This document shows, piece after piece, positions 10,050-18,852 of a stretch of DNA of 64,000 nucleotides. Position 1 is the first letter of the stretch, and each line of letters begins with the position of its first letter. The DNA comes from Diaporthe sp. PMI_573 (taxonomy: Eukaryota; Ascomycota; Sordariomycetes; Diaporthales; Diaporthaceae). The notes below the pieces were generated by a model. It ran no database searches. It worked only from the letters and a program-made list of their open reading frames with translations, and was not told the origin of the DNA. The stretch is from the NCBI GenBank assembly GCA_021399435.1, contig JAJTUP010000008.1, forward strand, positions 1,116,001 through 1,180,000. Direction: 5' to 3'. Position numbers and translations under genes: made by a program.

Positions 10050-11237
10050 ATGATGGAGGGTCGAGACTATGCTGAAGACGACGAGGGTCTCTTTCGCTTC
10101 GACAACGACGACGAAGAGGCTGCCTTCCTGAGCGGTCTTAACGAGGACGACTTGATGGAGCCTCTGACACCCGTCGGATCGGCCGAGCCCGTCATCGCCC
10201 CAGCCGCACTCCACCACGCCGCCGCCGCCGCCGCCGCATCTGGAAGGTCCCACAGTAATACTAATAACCACAACTTCTCCTCTGTCAACGCTTGGCAGCA
10301 CCCGGAGCCTGCGTCGCCGCCGCCGCCGCCACTGTCGTACTCGCCTTCACCAAGTACAACGCCAGCTACACATTATCGCCCTGCAGACCGCCACCGCCTG
10401 TCGTCACATCGCTCACGCCAGTCCCAGCTGTCCCATCAAGGCTCAGATCAAAGTCTCGCCCAGCAAGCTCACCGCCCACCGTCAGCTCCTACGGGTGTAC
10501 ACCATGAGGATCTCCAACAGCTTGACCCCCGGACGCTGCAGCATCGGCATCAGCCTCCTGGCCAGGACCAGGTTGATGATGATGATGATGACGACGACGA
10601 CGACGGCCTCATTGGTGATGATGCCCAAGACCAGATCCAGGACCAGGTTATGATCCACAGAGATGAGCCTACCAGGGATGAGCTCAGGGAAAATGGCTTC
10701 GTCGAAATAGATGCCGATGGCGTCCAAGCCATGTTTAACGGCAACGAGGCAGACCGCATCACAGCTCAGAAATTCCAGTCCGAGGTTGTGAAAACCATTA
10801 AGCAGAACGGCAAGGTGGTCTACATGGTCGGCCAGGCAACCGCTCAGTGGTGGCTCAGCTCGGAGATGCAAAAACGGCGAAGGGCTGGCGCGCGCCGAGT
10901 GTTGGACATCGGGGGTGCAGTTGCTTCCTCGGCCGGGAACGTCATCATGAACAACACTCCCATCGGCGGGGTCGTGACCACGGTATCCGATAACGTCACT
11001 GCATTCAGAGCTGCGCCATTCCGATACACGATGCAAGGACTTGGAATCATGAAGAAGGACACGCCTGCCACTGCTATTCTCTCGCCCACGACAACCGATC
11101 CACGTGTGTCGAACGACGGCTTTTTGGGCCCACATGATGACAGGCACTTTACCCCATCTCCGGCGATAGTCCAGGATGAAGACGGCAACGGCATACTAGG
11201 TGTTATACATTTCGATGACGATGCGGATGACATCTAA
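10050..11237 (+). CDS. Acidic, low-complexity protein of unknown function
   Basis: The start was chosen at 10050 because CCCACCATGATGG is a strong initiation context; an in-frame ATG at 10023 would add nine residues. The product is 395 aa. Residues 1-40 are acidic (EDDEGLFRFDNDDEEAAF). Then come His/Ala, poly-Pro and Ser/Gln-rich tracts and a run of about ten Asp encoded by GAT/GAC repeats near 10574-10604. The C-terminal half is well composed and probably folded: RDELRENGFVEIDADG, then KTIKQNGKVVYMVGQATAQW, then a Gly/Val/Thr-rich segment (VIMNNTPIGGVVTTVSDN). I recognise no catalytic motif, signal peptide or strong membrane helix. The frame is open upstream to 9462 without an ATG. It sits between the complex I gene and a Zn2Cys6 regulator, all on the plus strand, and the context does not suggest a job. 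Confidence 0.75.
   Translation: MMEGRDYAEDDEGLFRFDNDDEEAAFLSGLNEDDLMEPLTPVGSAEPVIAPAALHHAAAAAAASGRSHSNTNNHNFSSVNAWQHPEPASPPPPPLSYSPSPSTTPATHYRPADRHRLSSHRSRQSQLSHQGSDQSLAQQAHRPPSAPTGVHHEDLQQLDPRTLQHRHQPPGQDQVDDDDDDDDDDGLIGDDAQDQIQDQVMIHRDEPTRDELRENGFVEIDADGVQAMFNGNEADRITAQKFQSEVVKTIKQNGKVVYMVGQATAQWWLSSEMQKRRRAGARRVLDIGGAVASSAGNVIMNNTPIGGVVTTVSDNVTAFRAAPFRYTMQGLGIMKKDTPATAILSPTTTDPRVSNDGFLGPHDDRHFTPSPAIVQDEDGNGILGVIHFDDDADDI
10574..10604. repeat. GAT/GAC trinucleotide repeat (poly-Asp)
   Basis: A run of GAT followed by GAC codons encodes about ten consecutive aspartates inside the acidic orphan protein. It is likely length-variable between strains. Confidence 0.85.
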
Positions 11238-12422
11238 AACCAAAATGCTCTGGACGGCAGCATGAGCTTGAAACTTGACCGCATAAATGCATACTGCTCA
11301 TCCGTTCGAAGAGCTGCTTGGATCAGAGTCGGGTCATCGCGCAGCATGATGCCGGAGTGATCTCATGACCACGGAATGGCGTGAATGGCAGCCGTCAGTT
11401 AAAAGGAAAGAGGGCGACAACCATCACGAACTCTCCAACAGACGTCCTCATGTTGCATCAATCATTCTGCGCCGGCGTCATGGCAGGGTTGGCTGGGTCT
11501 TTTAGCGTTTACTGGTCCTCTCTTTTTTCTTGAATCGTCTGTGATTACTGATTCGGCAAGGATACCTGGATATCGCGGCCACGTTGTATATGGTGTTCAA
11601 ACAGCAGCACTGGACGGAATCTTTGGCTCAGCCGCGGTGCAGTCATCAGACGCAAATATGGTGAACTCGGCTCTGGCGTTGCAATTAGACTTGCGGATAG
11701 GTTTTCTTTTGGCGCACCGGCAGCATTTATTGTGATATCATGGAAGGCTGGGATCTGGGACGGGCATCCCTGGCCTTCCTCGTGGCTGGCTTGTTGATTT
11801 GTATGCTGAATGGTTTTGACCCAAGAAACCCAATCAATGCACATTTTTATCTTGTCAAAACAAACCTCTTGAATCGTGCTGGTGGATGTCGAGGAGGCTT
11901 GGTCCCTCCCTCCAAGGGTGCACCCGATGTGTACGTGGTCTCCATACAAGCCTCCAGCCGCAGTCAATGCGCGCCCCCACGCACCAGCCCACCTCCAGCT
12001 GGAGACCCCCAAGTTCAGCAGGCCCACCCGCGGAGATTTGCGGGGAGTGGAGAAAGCATCACTTCTCCAGGCTGCGGCGCGCCAGCTGGCCGACAAAAAA
12101 CGAGTTCAATTAAGGAGAGAATGCCCAGTTCTCCACAACTCAACAAGAGTGATGTACACGCCAACGGATAATCTCCGTGGCGCAAGTGGAAGGAAGCCTG
12201 ACGGGGCGGGAACGGCCTCCTCTGGACTTGTCGCCACCATCTACCACACTATATGGACCCACTCCCGGGGCGTTGGGGTCCCGTCTCTTTCGCAAGTCTA
12301 AGGCTGCTTAGCTTCCTGTCAAACCGAGGCGAGCCTGCAGCTTCGTGGGCCGATCATCTTGTCACCCTGACCCGTCTAGCCCTCTTCGCCGGCGACGGGA
12401 CTGCAGACTCACGGCCGCAATC
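11238..12422. other. Intergenic region upstream of Zn2Cys6 regulator
   Basis: About 1.2 kb without a credible gene. Open frames on both strands lack coding bias. It holds the 3' end of the acidic protein gene and the promoter of the transcription factor. Confidence 0.5.
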
Positions 12423-14530
12423 ATGTCGCCGAGTCCAGAGAACGACCTCGGAACACCAAACTCGGCCGGCGGTCCAGCACGCTCGAGCAAATCCTCGGCC
12501 CGCTCAAGATACGGCTGTCTCACGTGCAAGTGAGCGACCCAAAACACCGGCTGGCGAACGCCCCACAGACACACAAAAGACCGATCACTGACCATTCTGC
12601 AGACGGCGCAAAGTCAAGTGCGACGAGCTGAGGCCTCGCTGCAGCCACTGCGAGCGTCTCAACCTGGAATGTAAATGGCCGCTCTCCTTCCCCACCAGCA
12701 GCCACAAACGGCGCTCACGGCAGAACGCCGGAGGCACTGGGGCTTTAAGCAGTGCGGAAGTATCACGCACGCCCATGCCGGAAATGGAGCCAGCACCCAG
12801 CGGCCCGCTATTTCAGACTCCGCCTCTACATGCTGTCAACCAGCTCTTCGACTACGCCTCCTTCCTGTGGGATACCAGTAATAGCACAGGGGATATCTGG
12901 CCGCAGATGAGCCCGGCGGTCACTACTGGCCAGGGCGTGACGTTCGACAGTCTTGGCCAGAACGGCCACAACCCCGTCCTACCCGCGGCTCCGATGAACT
13001 CGTCGCCCCAGGCCAGCATCAACATGTCCATGCAGAGCCGATTGGTACCCAGCAGTTATGACAATTCGGAGCCGTCGACAGTTCCAGATACCAGCTGCAC
13101 CGGCTACGCAGACCAGGATGACATGCTTGTGCCCTCGGAGACGGTGGCAGCGGAAAACCATCGTCTCCTGGACTATTTCGCCCACGCTGTCACGCCACCC
13201 ATCTTGGCCGAGGTAGAGACGCAGAAGAACTGGTTCGCCATGCGACAGATTTTGGTGGGCATGTCCAACGCATCTCGCATGATAAGATGGGCCATTCTGG
13301 CATTCTCCAACCTGATGCTTTGTCGTCGCGATGGGAACTGGCTGGCAAGTCAGCAGAATCATTATGACAACGCTGCCGCCGAGGTAGCAGCGTACGATGA
13401 CCATCCGGCCGAGGCATTTCTCAAGCAGACCGCCGACCGTACAAATCTACTCGCGACGTTGTTCTTCCTAAGCTACGTTGACATCCTAGAAGCCAGGATA
13501 AAGACTGCTCACACCCATCTCAAGAGGGCCTACAACATCTTCCAGCACGGAGACAAGGCATCCTTCACCGTAAGCATCACTCTTCTCCTTTTACGGGTCC
13601 CCGTCTTTCATGTTTTGGCATGTTCCAGAATACAACACTTGGGCTCCGTAGCAGGTGACTAACAGCCACAAGCCGGTTGAGAAACAATTCCTCCTCTGGA
13701 TACGGCTCCTCGACGGCCGAGCCGTCAGCGCCGGCGGCGACGGCCTCTTCCTCGAGAAAGACGAGGAGCCACTCCTCGTCGACGTCCCGTCCCCCAACAT
13801 ACTCAAAACCGCCACCAACGGCCCGGAGGGGAGAGAAGACGACCTCGCCGACGACGACATCGAGGACACCCTGTTCCAGGTCCTCTATCAGCCGGGGATC
13901 CTCTTCTTCCAGAAGGTGCAGTCCTTCATGGGCCGGATATCAAAGATCGACCCCTGGCACCGGCCCCGCGGCACAGTCGAGGACGAGACCGAGGTCATGA
14001 ATACGGGGCAGTCGATCGCGGCGGACCTGCGGGCGCTGTACGAGCAGCGCCCGCCGCTGATGGACATCGCCGTCGCGGGGCGGCTGACCCCGCCGCACGT
14101 CTCGGCGCACCTCGCGGCCGTGGTGACGCGGGCGTTCAGGACTTACCTGTCCAACTACTACGCGAGCAAGGTGCACCTGCACCGCGTGGCGTACAAGGCC
14201 TTCCCTCTCACTGCCGAGGCGGGCGATGCCCTCGCGCACATCCGGCGCCTCGCGGGCCTGCTCGCGGAAGGGCTAGACGGCGACGACGACGCCCTGCCCG
14301 TTAATATGCTTTGGCCGTTGTTAATGCTGGGATCCGAGCAGGAGCGCGACCCCGAGGAGCGCGCGTGGGTCATGAACCAGATCCTGCGCATGGAGAGGGT
14401 CGCTGGCAACGCGAAGATCACGGCGCAGGTGCTGGAGGAGGTCCAGGCGCGGCAGGACGCTGCGAAGGAGCGGGTCGATATCCGGTCTGTCATGCATGCC
14501 ATTTTCAACCGGTGCTTTGCTATCGTCTAG
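12423..14530 (+). CDS. Zn2Cys6 fungal transcription factor
   Basis: Exons are 12423-12529, 12603-13569 and 13673-14530, giving 643 aa. Splicing of intron 1 (12530-12602) restores the binuclear zinc cluster at residues 32-59: [29 protein letters not shown], with all six cysteines. This is the DNA-binding domain. A Ser/Pro-rich linker follows, then an all-helical regulatory domain of the fungal-specific type (LLDYFAHAVTPPILAEV; KQFLLWIRLLDGRAVSAGG), as found in nuclear regulators of metabolism. Intron 2 (13570-13672, 103 nt) is nearly identical to two introns of the monooxygenase gene 6 kb away. By analogy with those copies I place its acceptor at AAG after GTGACTAACAGCCAC. The alternative in-frame acceptor GCAG at 13654 would add six residues. 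Target genes are unknown; the neighbouring amidoligase gene is one candidate. Confidence 0.9.
13570..13672 (+). mobile_element. Introner-like element copy A (intron 2 of the Zn2Cys6 gene)
   Basis: This 103-nt intron begins GTAAGCATCACTCTTCTCC and ends GTGACTAACAGCCACAAG. Across its whole length it matches introns 2 and 3 of the DszC-like monooxygenase (minus strand, 20163-20060 and 19875-19772). Shared internal blocks include GTCTTTCATGTTTTGG and CAACACTT..G..TCCGTA. Ordinary introns of unrelated genes share only splice signals, so duplication is the best explanation. Introner-like elements of this kind are described in Dothideomycetes. Confidence 0.85.
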
Positions 14531-15931
14531 ATGGCTCTGGTCTTTGCTCCGCGCCCCCCCCCCCCACGGTATTTATTTTGCTGAGGCCAACCGCGTGTCT
14601 TGAGATCGGCTTATTCAGCACTAGATACCTTCCCATGGACTGCGCTGTTCCCCGCCCAGGTAGTGGCCAACTTCTTATGGAGATATCAAGCCTTGTTGGG
14701 CTATAATTAGTTGTTTGTCAGCGAAATGTGGCATCCATCATTCGAATCCACTAAGACATAATTGTCCTGGAAGTGCCGAGTTTTGTTCCAAAGTGCAAAT
14801 GATACCGCACAGGACGATTCGTGCGGGGAGCATCCTTGGGCACTCGCGGTGGTGGCCCCCGACAGGATCGCGGGCTGTAGGTTGTTGGGTAGCACAATGG
14901 CCCGCGCAAAGTGAACATGGCCGCGGCCCGGGGTCATCCCCTAAATGAGAACAAGCTGTTGGGCCCCTGACTGAGATGCAAGCTTCCATATTGGGCTATT
15001 TCCACATGATATGACTGAGTTGCCAGCATTAATCACTTCTACCTCTAACGAATAGGGGAGAAAGAGTTGTCTTGCCGGTTGTTACCTTCACTGCCTGCCA
15101 CGGGCGTGCGCATGGGAGCCTGCATTGCATTAGAGTTCATGCATGAGACGACAGGTGCAGCTTGCTGGCCGCAATGGCGACTCGATCGATCTCGTGTAGA
15201 TACTTTCCTGGGTGGGTGAAACCACAAGGGCTTCCGCCATTTGATAGGCCACAAGTGGCTCGTTGGTCTAGTCCTGAGGAGAGCGACGGGGATGAGTACC
15301 TAGGTAGACGGTAGGAAGCTGTGTGTTTGACAGGATCGAGTCCCCTTATCACTTGTCATTTTCTTGGCACATTGGGCTAGACTCATCCTGCACTGCATGA
15401 GGTGACAATATTCGTTTCCTTCTGATTGAGGCAGGGTTCCGAGGGACCGCGCGGCAGACCTGGGCAGCGAGCGGCCAGCTTTGCATGCTACCTGTCATCC
15501 TGGGGGAGTACAAGACCGCTGCAGCATGTAGAACGCCCGCCCTCTTTTTCCGTCACAAGCAAATATTCCAAGACATTCTAATGTTGTGACTTGCAGCAGG
15601 GGGGCATTGCGTCCGCCCGATCAGCAGCCCGGAGTAAATAGTATTAAGTGCACGAACTCACTGGCGGAGCTGAAGTGGCCCCATCGAGTATGACCTTGTT
15701 GGAGCGTCTGATAACCTTGGCACCTGTTGGCGCCACTGCAGATTGTGCGGAGTCACCTCCGAGGCTCTCCCAGTCACTACTGTGGCAGTTTACGGATTGG
15801 GATCTTTGTCACACACGAGCGAGTTTGGAATTTAAAACGAGGCAAAGAGCATTTCCACCACCGACTTGCAGCAAACCCCATCTCTCAGCACTCAGACACA
15901 ACAACGCAAGTACTACGAATCTCAGCACCCC
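14531..15931. other. Intergenic region, TF to amidoligase-like gene
   Basis: About 1.4 kb with a C-homopolymer at 14555-14566 just after the TF stop. Short frames exist on both strands, none convincing. A TTCGAATCC string near 14750 recalls a tRNA T-loop, but no A-box or cloverleaf accompanies it. Confidence 0.5.
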
Positions 15932-17266
15932 ATGACTGCAGACACAACAGGTCAGCCCTTGTCTTCAACTCGAGGTAGAGTTGAAGACATTACTTTCGCC
16001 GTGGAGATCAAATCCATCGTCCCCCTAAGCCTTCACAAGACCAACTTTTCAAATGAGGGGATGAGACCATTTGTCCCCCATCGACCGAAAGAGAGCCTGG
16101 ATTCGATGACCGATGCTGAAAAACAGATCCAGAAGGACACGTACGAAGCGATAGCCAATGCTCTCGGTTCTGTCTCGGCGATAAAGGCAACGACATACCA
16201 TCAAATACTGGAGGATAGACTAGAACGAAGTGACTACTGGAAAACGCATTGGATAGTGTACAAGGCCAACTCTGCTGTCCCAGAGTATGTAAGCTATGAG
16301 GATGGAGACGACGAGCGGCCCTTGATCGACGTGACAGCACCAGAGTATGATAGCTTTGTGTGGGTCCCAGTAGAGGTGTGCTCGCCGAAGCTGTGGTGGA
16401 CGGGAAAGAAAGAAGCGATAGCCAATATAGGCTCGGTCTGCAGGAGGCTGCAGCACGGCTTCAACGCCGTCGCCAACCACTCCACCGAGGTCCACGTCCA
16501 CGTCGGGCGCCACGACGGGCTGTTCTACTCGCTCAAGGGCATGAAGAAGCTGGCCACGGTGCTCTGGGTGGCCGAGCCCATCCTGCGCGGCGTCAAGGAC
16601 CCAAAGTCACGCAACTTTGACCACACCTTCACCTGGAGCTTCCCCTGGCGGGCACACAGCCGCATCGCGCTGGCACTGCAGGGCAGGCTGCCGGACGGTC
16701 AGACGATCGACGATCTCGCCACCGGCCCGGAGGACGAATTCGACACCTTCCTCGCCAGGGCCAACAACGCCCGCCCGGCGGGTAGCGCCGGCAGCGAAAG
16801 CGTCAGCGAGGAGGATAAGCTCCGATTCGTCAACGAGCACCGCCAAGCGCTGCGGGCCATCTGGCGGGCGTCGACGCACGCGGAGCTGGGCAGGATGCTC
16901 TGCGGCACGGCCAAAAAGCACCAGCGGCTGGGGTTCAACTTCAACGCGCTCGCGGGGGACGACGCGCGGGCCAGGGCGAGCCCGCGGACGGTCGAGTTCC
17001 GGTTCCTGGAGGGGTGCCTCGACGAGGGCGTCGTCACGGGGTGGGTGCGCGTGTGCGTCGCGCTCGCAAACCTCGCCACGGACCAGGCCGAGGACTGGGA
17101 GTTCTACGACATGATCGCGCTGCTGATGCGCTTGCCCGCTGCTTGGAGTCTGGACGCGAAGTTCGCGGCCATGATGCACGAGCTCGGGGTCGCGAGGGAT
17201 GCGTACGAGCCTTTGCAGGCGATTGTGCGGCGGAATTATCCGCCTTGTGAGGCGGCAGATGAGTAG
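15932..17266 (+). CDS. Putative amidoligase-family enzyme (glutamine synthetase-like fold)
   Basis: Intronless, 444 aa; the frame is open upstream but the first ATG is at 15932 (MTADTTGQ). The N-terminal strand FAVEIKSIVPLSL fits the start of the amidoligase/gamma-glutamyl ligase fold. The core has VPVEVCSPKL at about residue 148, then a helix (IGSVCRRLQHGFNAV), then STEVHVHVG at about residue 188. This E...SP...HVHVG arrangement is the hallmark of the Amidoligase_2 family, whose members are predicted to form isopeptide or amide bonds using ATP. The C-terminal part has TVEFRFLEGCLD, another conserved strand of the fold (ligand residues in EFR). The second half is visibly more GC-rich than the first. 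The substrate is unknown. In fungi these proteins are scattered and uncharacterised, with many losses. Family assignment is from motifs only. Confidence 0.8.
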   Translation: MTADTTGQPLSSTRGRVEDITFAVEIKSIVPLSLHKTNFSNEGMRPFVPHRPKESLDSMTDAEKQIQKDTYEAIANALGSVSAIKATTYHQILEDRLERSDYWKTHWIVYKANSAVPEYVSYEDGDDERPLIDVTAPEYDSFVWVPVEVCSPKLWWTGKKEAIANIGSVCRRLQHGFNAVANHSTEVHVHVGRHDGLFYSLKGMKKLATVLWVAEPILRGVKDPKSRNFDHTFTWSFPWRAHSRIALALQGRLPDGQTIDDLATGPEDEFDTFLARANNARPAGSAGSESVSEEDKLRFVNEHRQALRAIWRASTHAELGRMLCGTAKKHQRLGFNFNALAGDDARARASPRTVEFRFLEGCLDEGVVTGWVRVCVALANLATDQAEDWEFYDMIALLMRLPAAWSLDAKFAAMMHELGVARDAYEPLQAIVRRNYPPCEAADE

Positions 17267-17520
17267 TATACACATGGGCATGTTTACCAATGCAGTCAAG
17301 TTACTCTCCTAATTCCAAATCGTTTTTCATTGCCCTCCAAGTGCCGAACGCTCGCGTATGCATCGAACCATGACCCCACGCTGATCCCCCTTTTTGGTAC
17401 ATTTGCCTAAATTCCAGCGCCGTGTTGCATGTGCTAATCAGCACGATCAATGTAGGACATTTCAGACAGGTGCAGACGAAAATTGCGATATGCAGTGACT
17501 CCTCTTGGGAACGTCGTCAT
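17267..17520. other. Convergent 3' spacer
   Basis: This 254-nt spacer lies between two convergent genes (amidoligase-like, plus; GFA-type, minus). It should contain both polyadenylation regions. Nothing else is seen. Confidence 0.6.
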
Positions 17521-18180
17521 CTACTCTTTCCCCTTCTCCTCCTTTTGCTGTTTCCTTTTCTTGATGACATTTCCATCATCATCCAACAAGTCACTGTGGC
17601 CCTCCAGCCCAGACCATTTCGCAATTCCATCTCCGTTGAAGTCCACCACCCTCTGCGGGTAGAACATGTGGCACTTGGACTCGGATGCCTTCCTCGCCTC
17701 AGGAGTCTCGATCCCCTCGATAAGGGTAGGATAAAGCAGAATCATATTCCTTCCCTCGTCCATAAGAGGCGTCCGGCAGAAGGCGCACTGCACCTTGCAT
17801 GGGAGGTGGTGTGTCTGGGACTTTGCAGTCGGGTCATACCAGCCAAGGTCGTGGTGGCCGTGTGTGAAGTTTATGTCGCTCTTGTGGAAGATGGTGGACC
17901 ATTGGAAAGGGGCGCCGTGAAGTCGTTGGCAGGTGTTGCAGTGGCAGTATTTTGATATTAGTGGCCGCTCGCGGCTCAGCTGGAACTTGACTCTCCCGCA
18001 GTGGCATCCTCCTCGCCACTTGACGGGGAAGTCCTCGTCGCTTTTGTGAATGCGGTACGGCTCGCGATGTTTCCATTCATCCAGCTCGCGATGGGTGGTT
18101 GAGCCAGCTTGATGCTGGTGTGCCTCACTTGCAGGTTGAGGCTCGCAGGCCTTTTCCACCTGGTCCCCATTTGAAGACAT
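17521..18180 (-). CDS. GFA/CENP-V family zinc protein (Mss4-like fold)
   Basis: Intronless, 219 aa, starting at the first ATG at 18180. The family includes glutathione-dependent formaldehyde-activating enzyme and CENP-V and binds zinc through paired cysteines. Visible ligands are GGCHCGRVKF near residues 57-66, KYCHCNTC near 77-84 and CAFC near 131-134. The last pair is followed by the usual strand with LLYPTLIEG. The fold segment GAPFQWSTIFHKSDINF is also typical. The N-terminal 45 residues are hydrophilic and unmatched. The C-terminus is a Lys/Glu tail (KKRKQQKEEKGKE) that could act in nuclear targeting. Most fungal members have unknown substrates, so a role in formaldehyde metabolism should not be assumed. 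Confidence 0.88.
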   Translation of the reverse strand: MSSNGDQVEKACEPQPASEAHQHQAGSTTHRELDEWKHREPYRIHKSDEDFPVKWRGGCHCGRVKFQLSRERPLISKYCHCNTCQRLHGAPFQWSTIFHKSDINFTHGHHDLGWYDPTAKSQTHHLPCKVQCAFCRTPLMDEGRNMILLYPTLIEGIETPEARKASESKCHMFYPQRVVDFNGDGIAKWSGLEGHSDLLDDDGNVIKKRKQQKEEKGKE

Positions 18181-18852
18181 CGTGTAGCTTTCGTAATACC
18201 GACAGGCCACGAAGCCGGCGTGCCTGAATTTTAATATTTGTGGTAATCTTTTGAGAGGTAACGCAAATGTCGCGAGATAATCTCATGCTGAAAGACAACC
18301 GTACAGCTTTGCCACAGTTGCTTTCTCAATCACGAAGGACCCTGAGAAAGATCGCTTCTGCAGTCTTCTTATGAACCCTTACTTAGACTGGAGTCAGTGA
18401 CGTTGTGACTTTTAGATCGCCCAAGACACTCTACAACGAACTAATGTATACGGGTACAGTTTTGTCGCAGAACGTCTGCCCTACGTCACCACTTGCACAG
18501 ATCAACACAGAGATGTCGGACAATTTGCTCCGACAACATTTGAATTGCATCAAACTGCAGCAAAGACAATGAATGAAAATAATAGAGGCACATCTACCGC
18601 AATGAATCCATTGGCATCATTTGGTGACTTCACGTCAGTCAGTCTGCAGTGAAAGTGCCTCTTCAGCTCTCAGACCGCAACTCGTCCGGAGCTCTAATTC
18701 GGCGCCAACGCTGCGGAGACTCGGTTCAACGGCGGACATCGGAGCAGTAGTAGACTATGGCAAAGAACTGCATTAAGCATGTATGAATGAGCAGTGTCTG
18801 ATAAGTATGAGGGGGCCCAATCAATCTGTTCAGAAAACACATCCATGAGATA
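18181..18852. other. Intergenic region
   Basis: About 670 nt between two minus-strand genes. It is less GC-rich than the flanking genes. No credible coding sequence is seen; it should hold the GFA gene promoter and the 3' end of the monooxygenase gene. Confidence 0.5.

Noticed and set aside
13655..13672. Use of GCAG at 13654 as the acceptor of intron 2 in the Zn2Cys6 gene
   Set aside because: It is in frame and not excluded, but the homologous intron in the monooxygenase needs the equivalent AAG, and a good branch site (GACTAAC) lies downstream of the GCAG.
14741..14775. tRNA-like T-loop (TTCGAATCC)
   Set aside because: No A-box, anticodon stem or acceptor pairing could be built around it.
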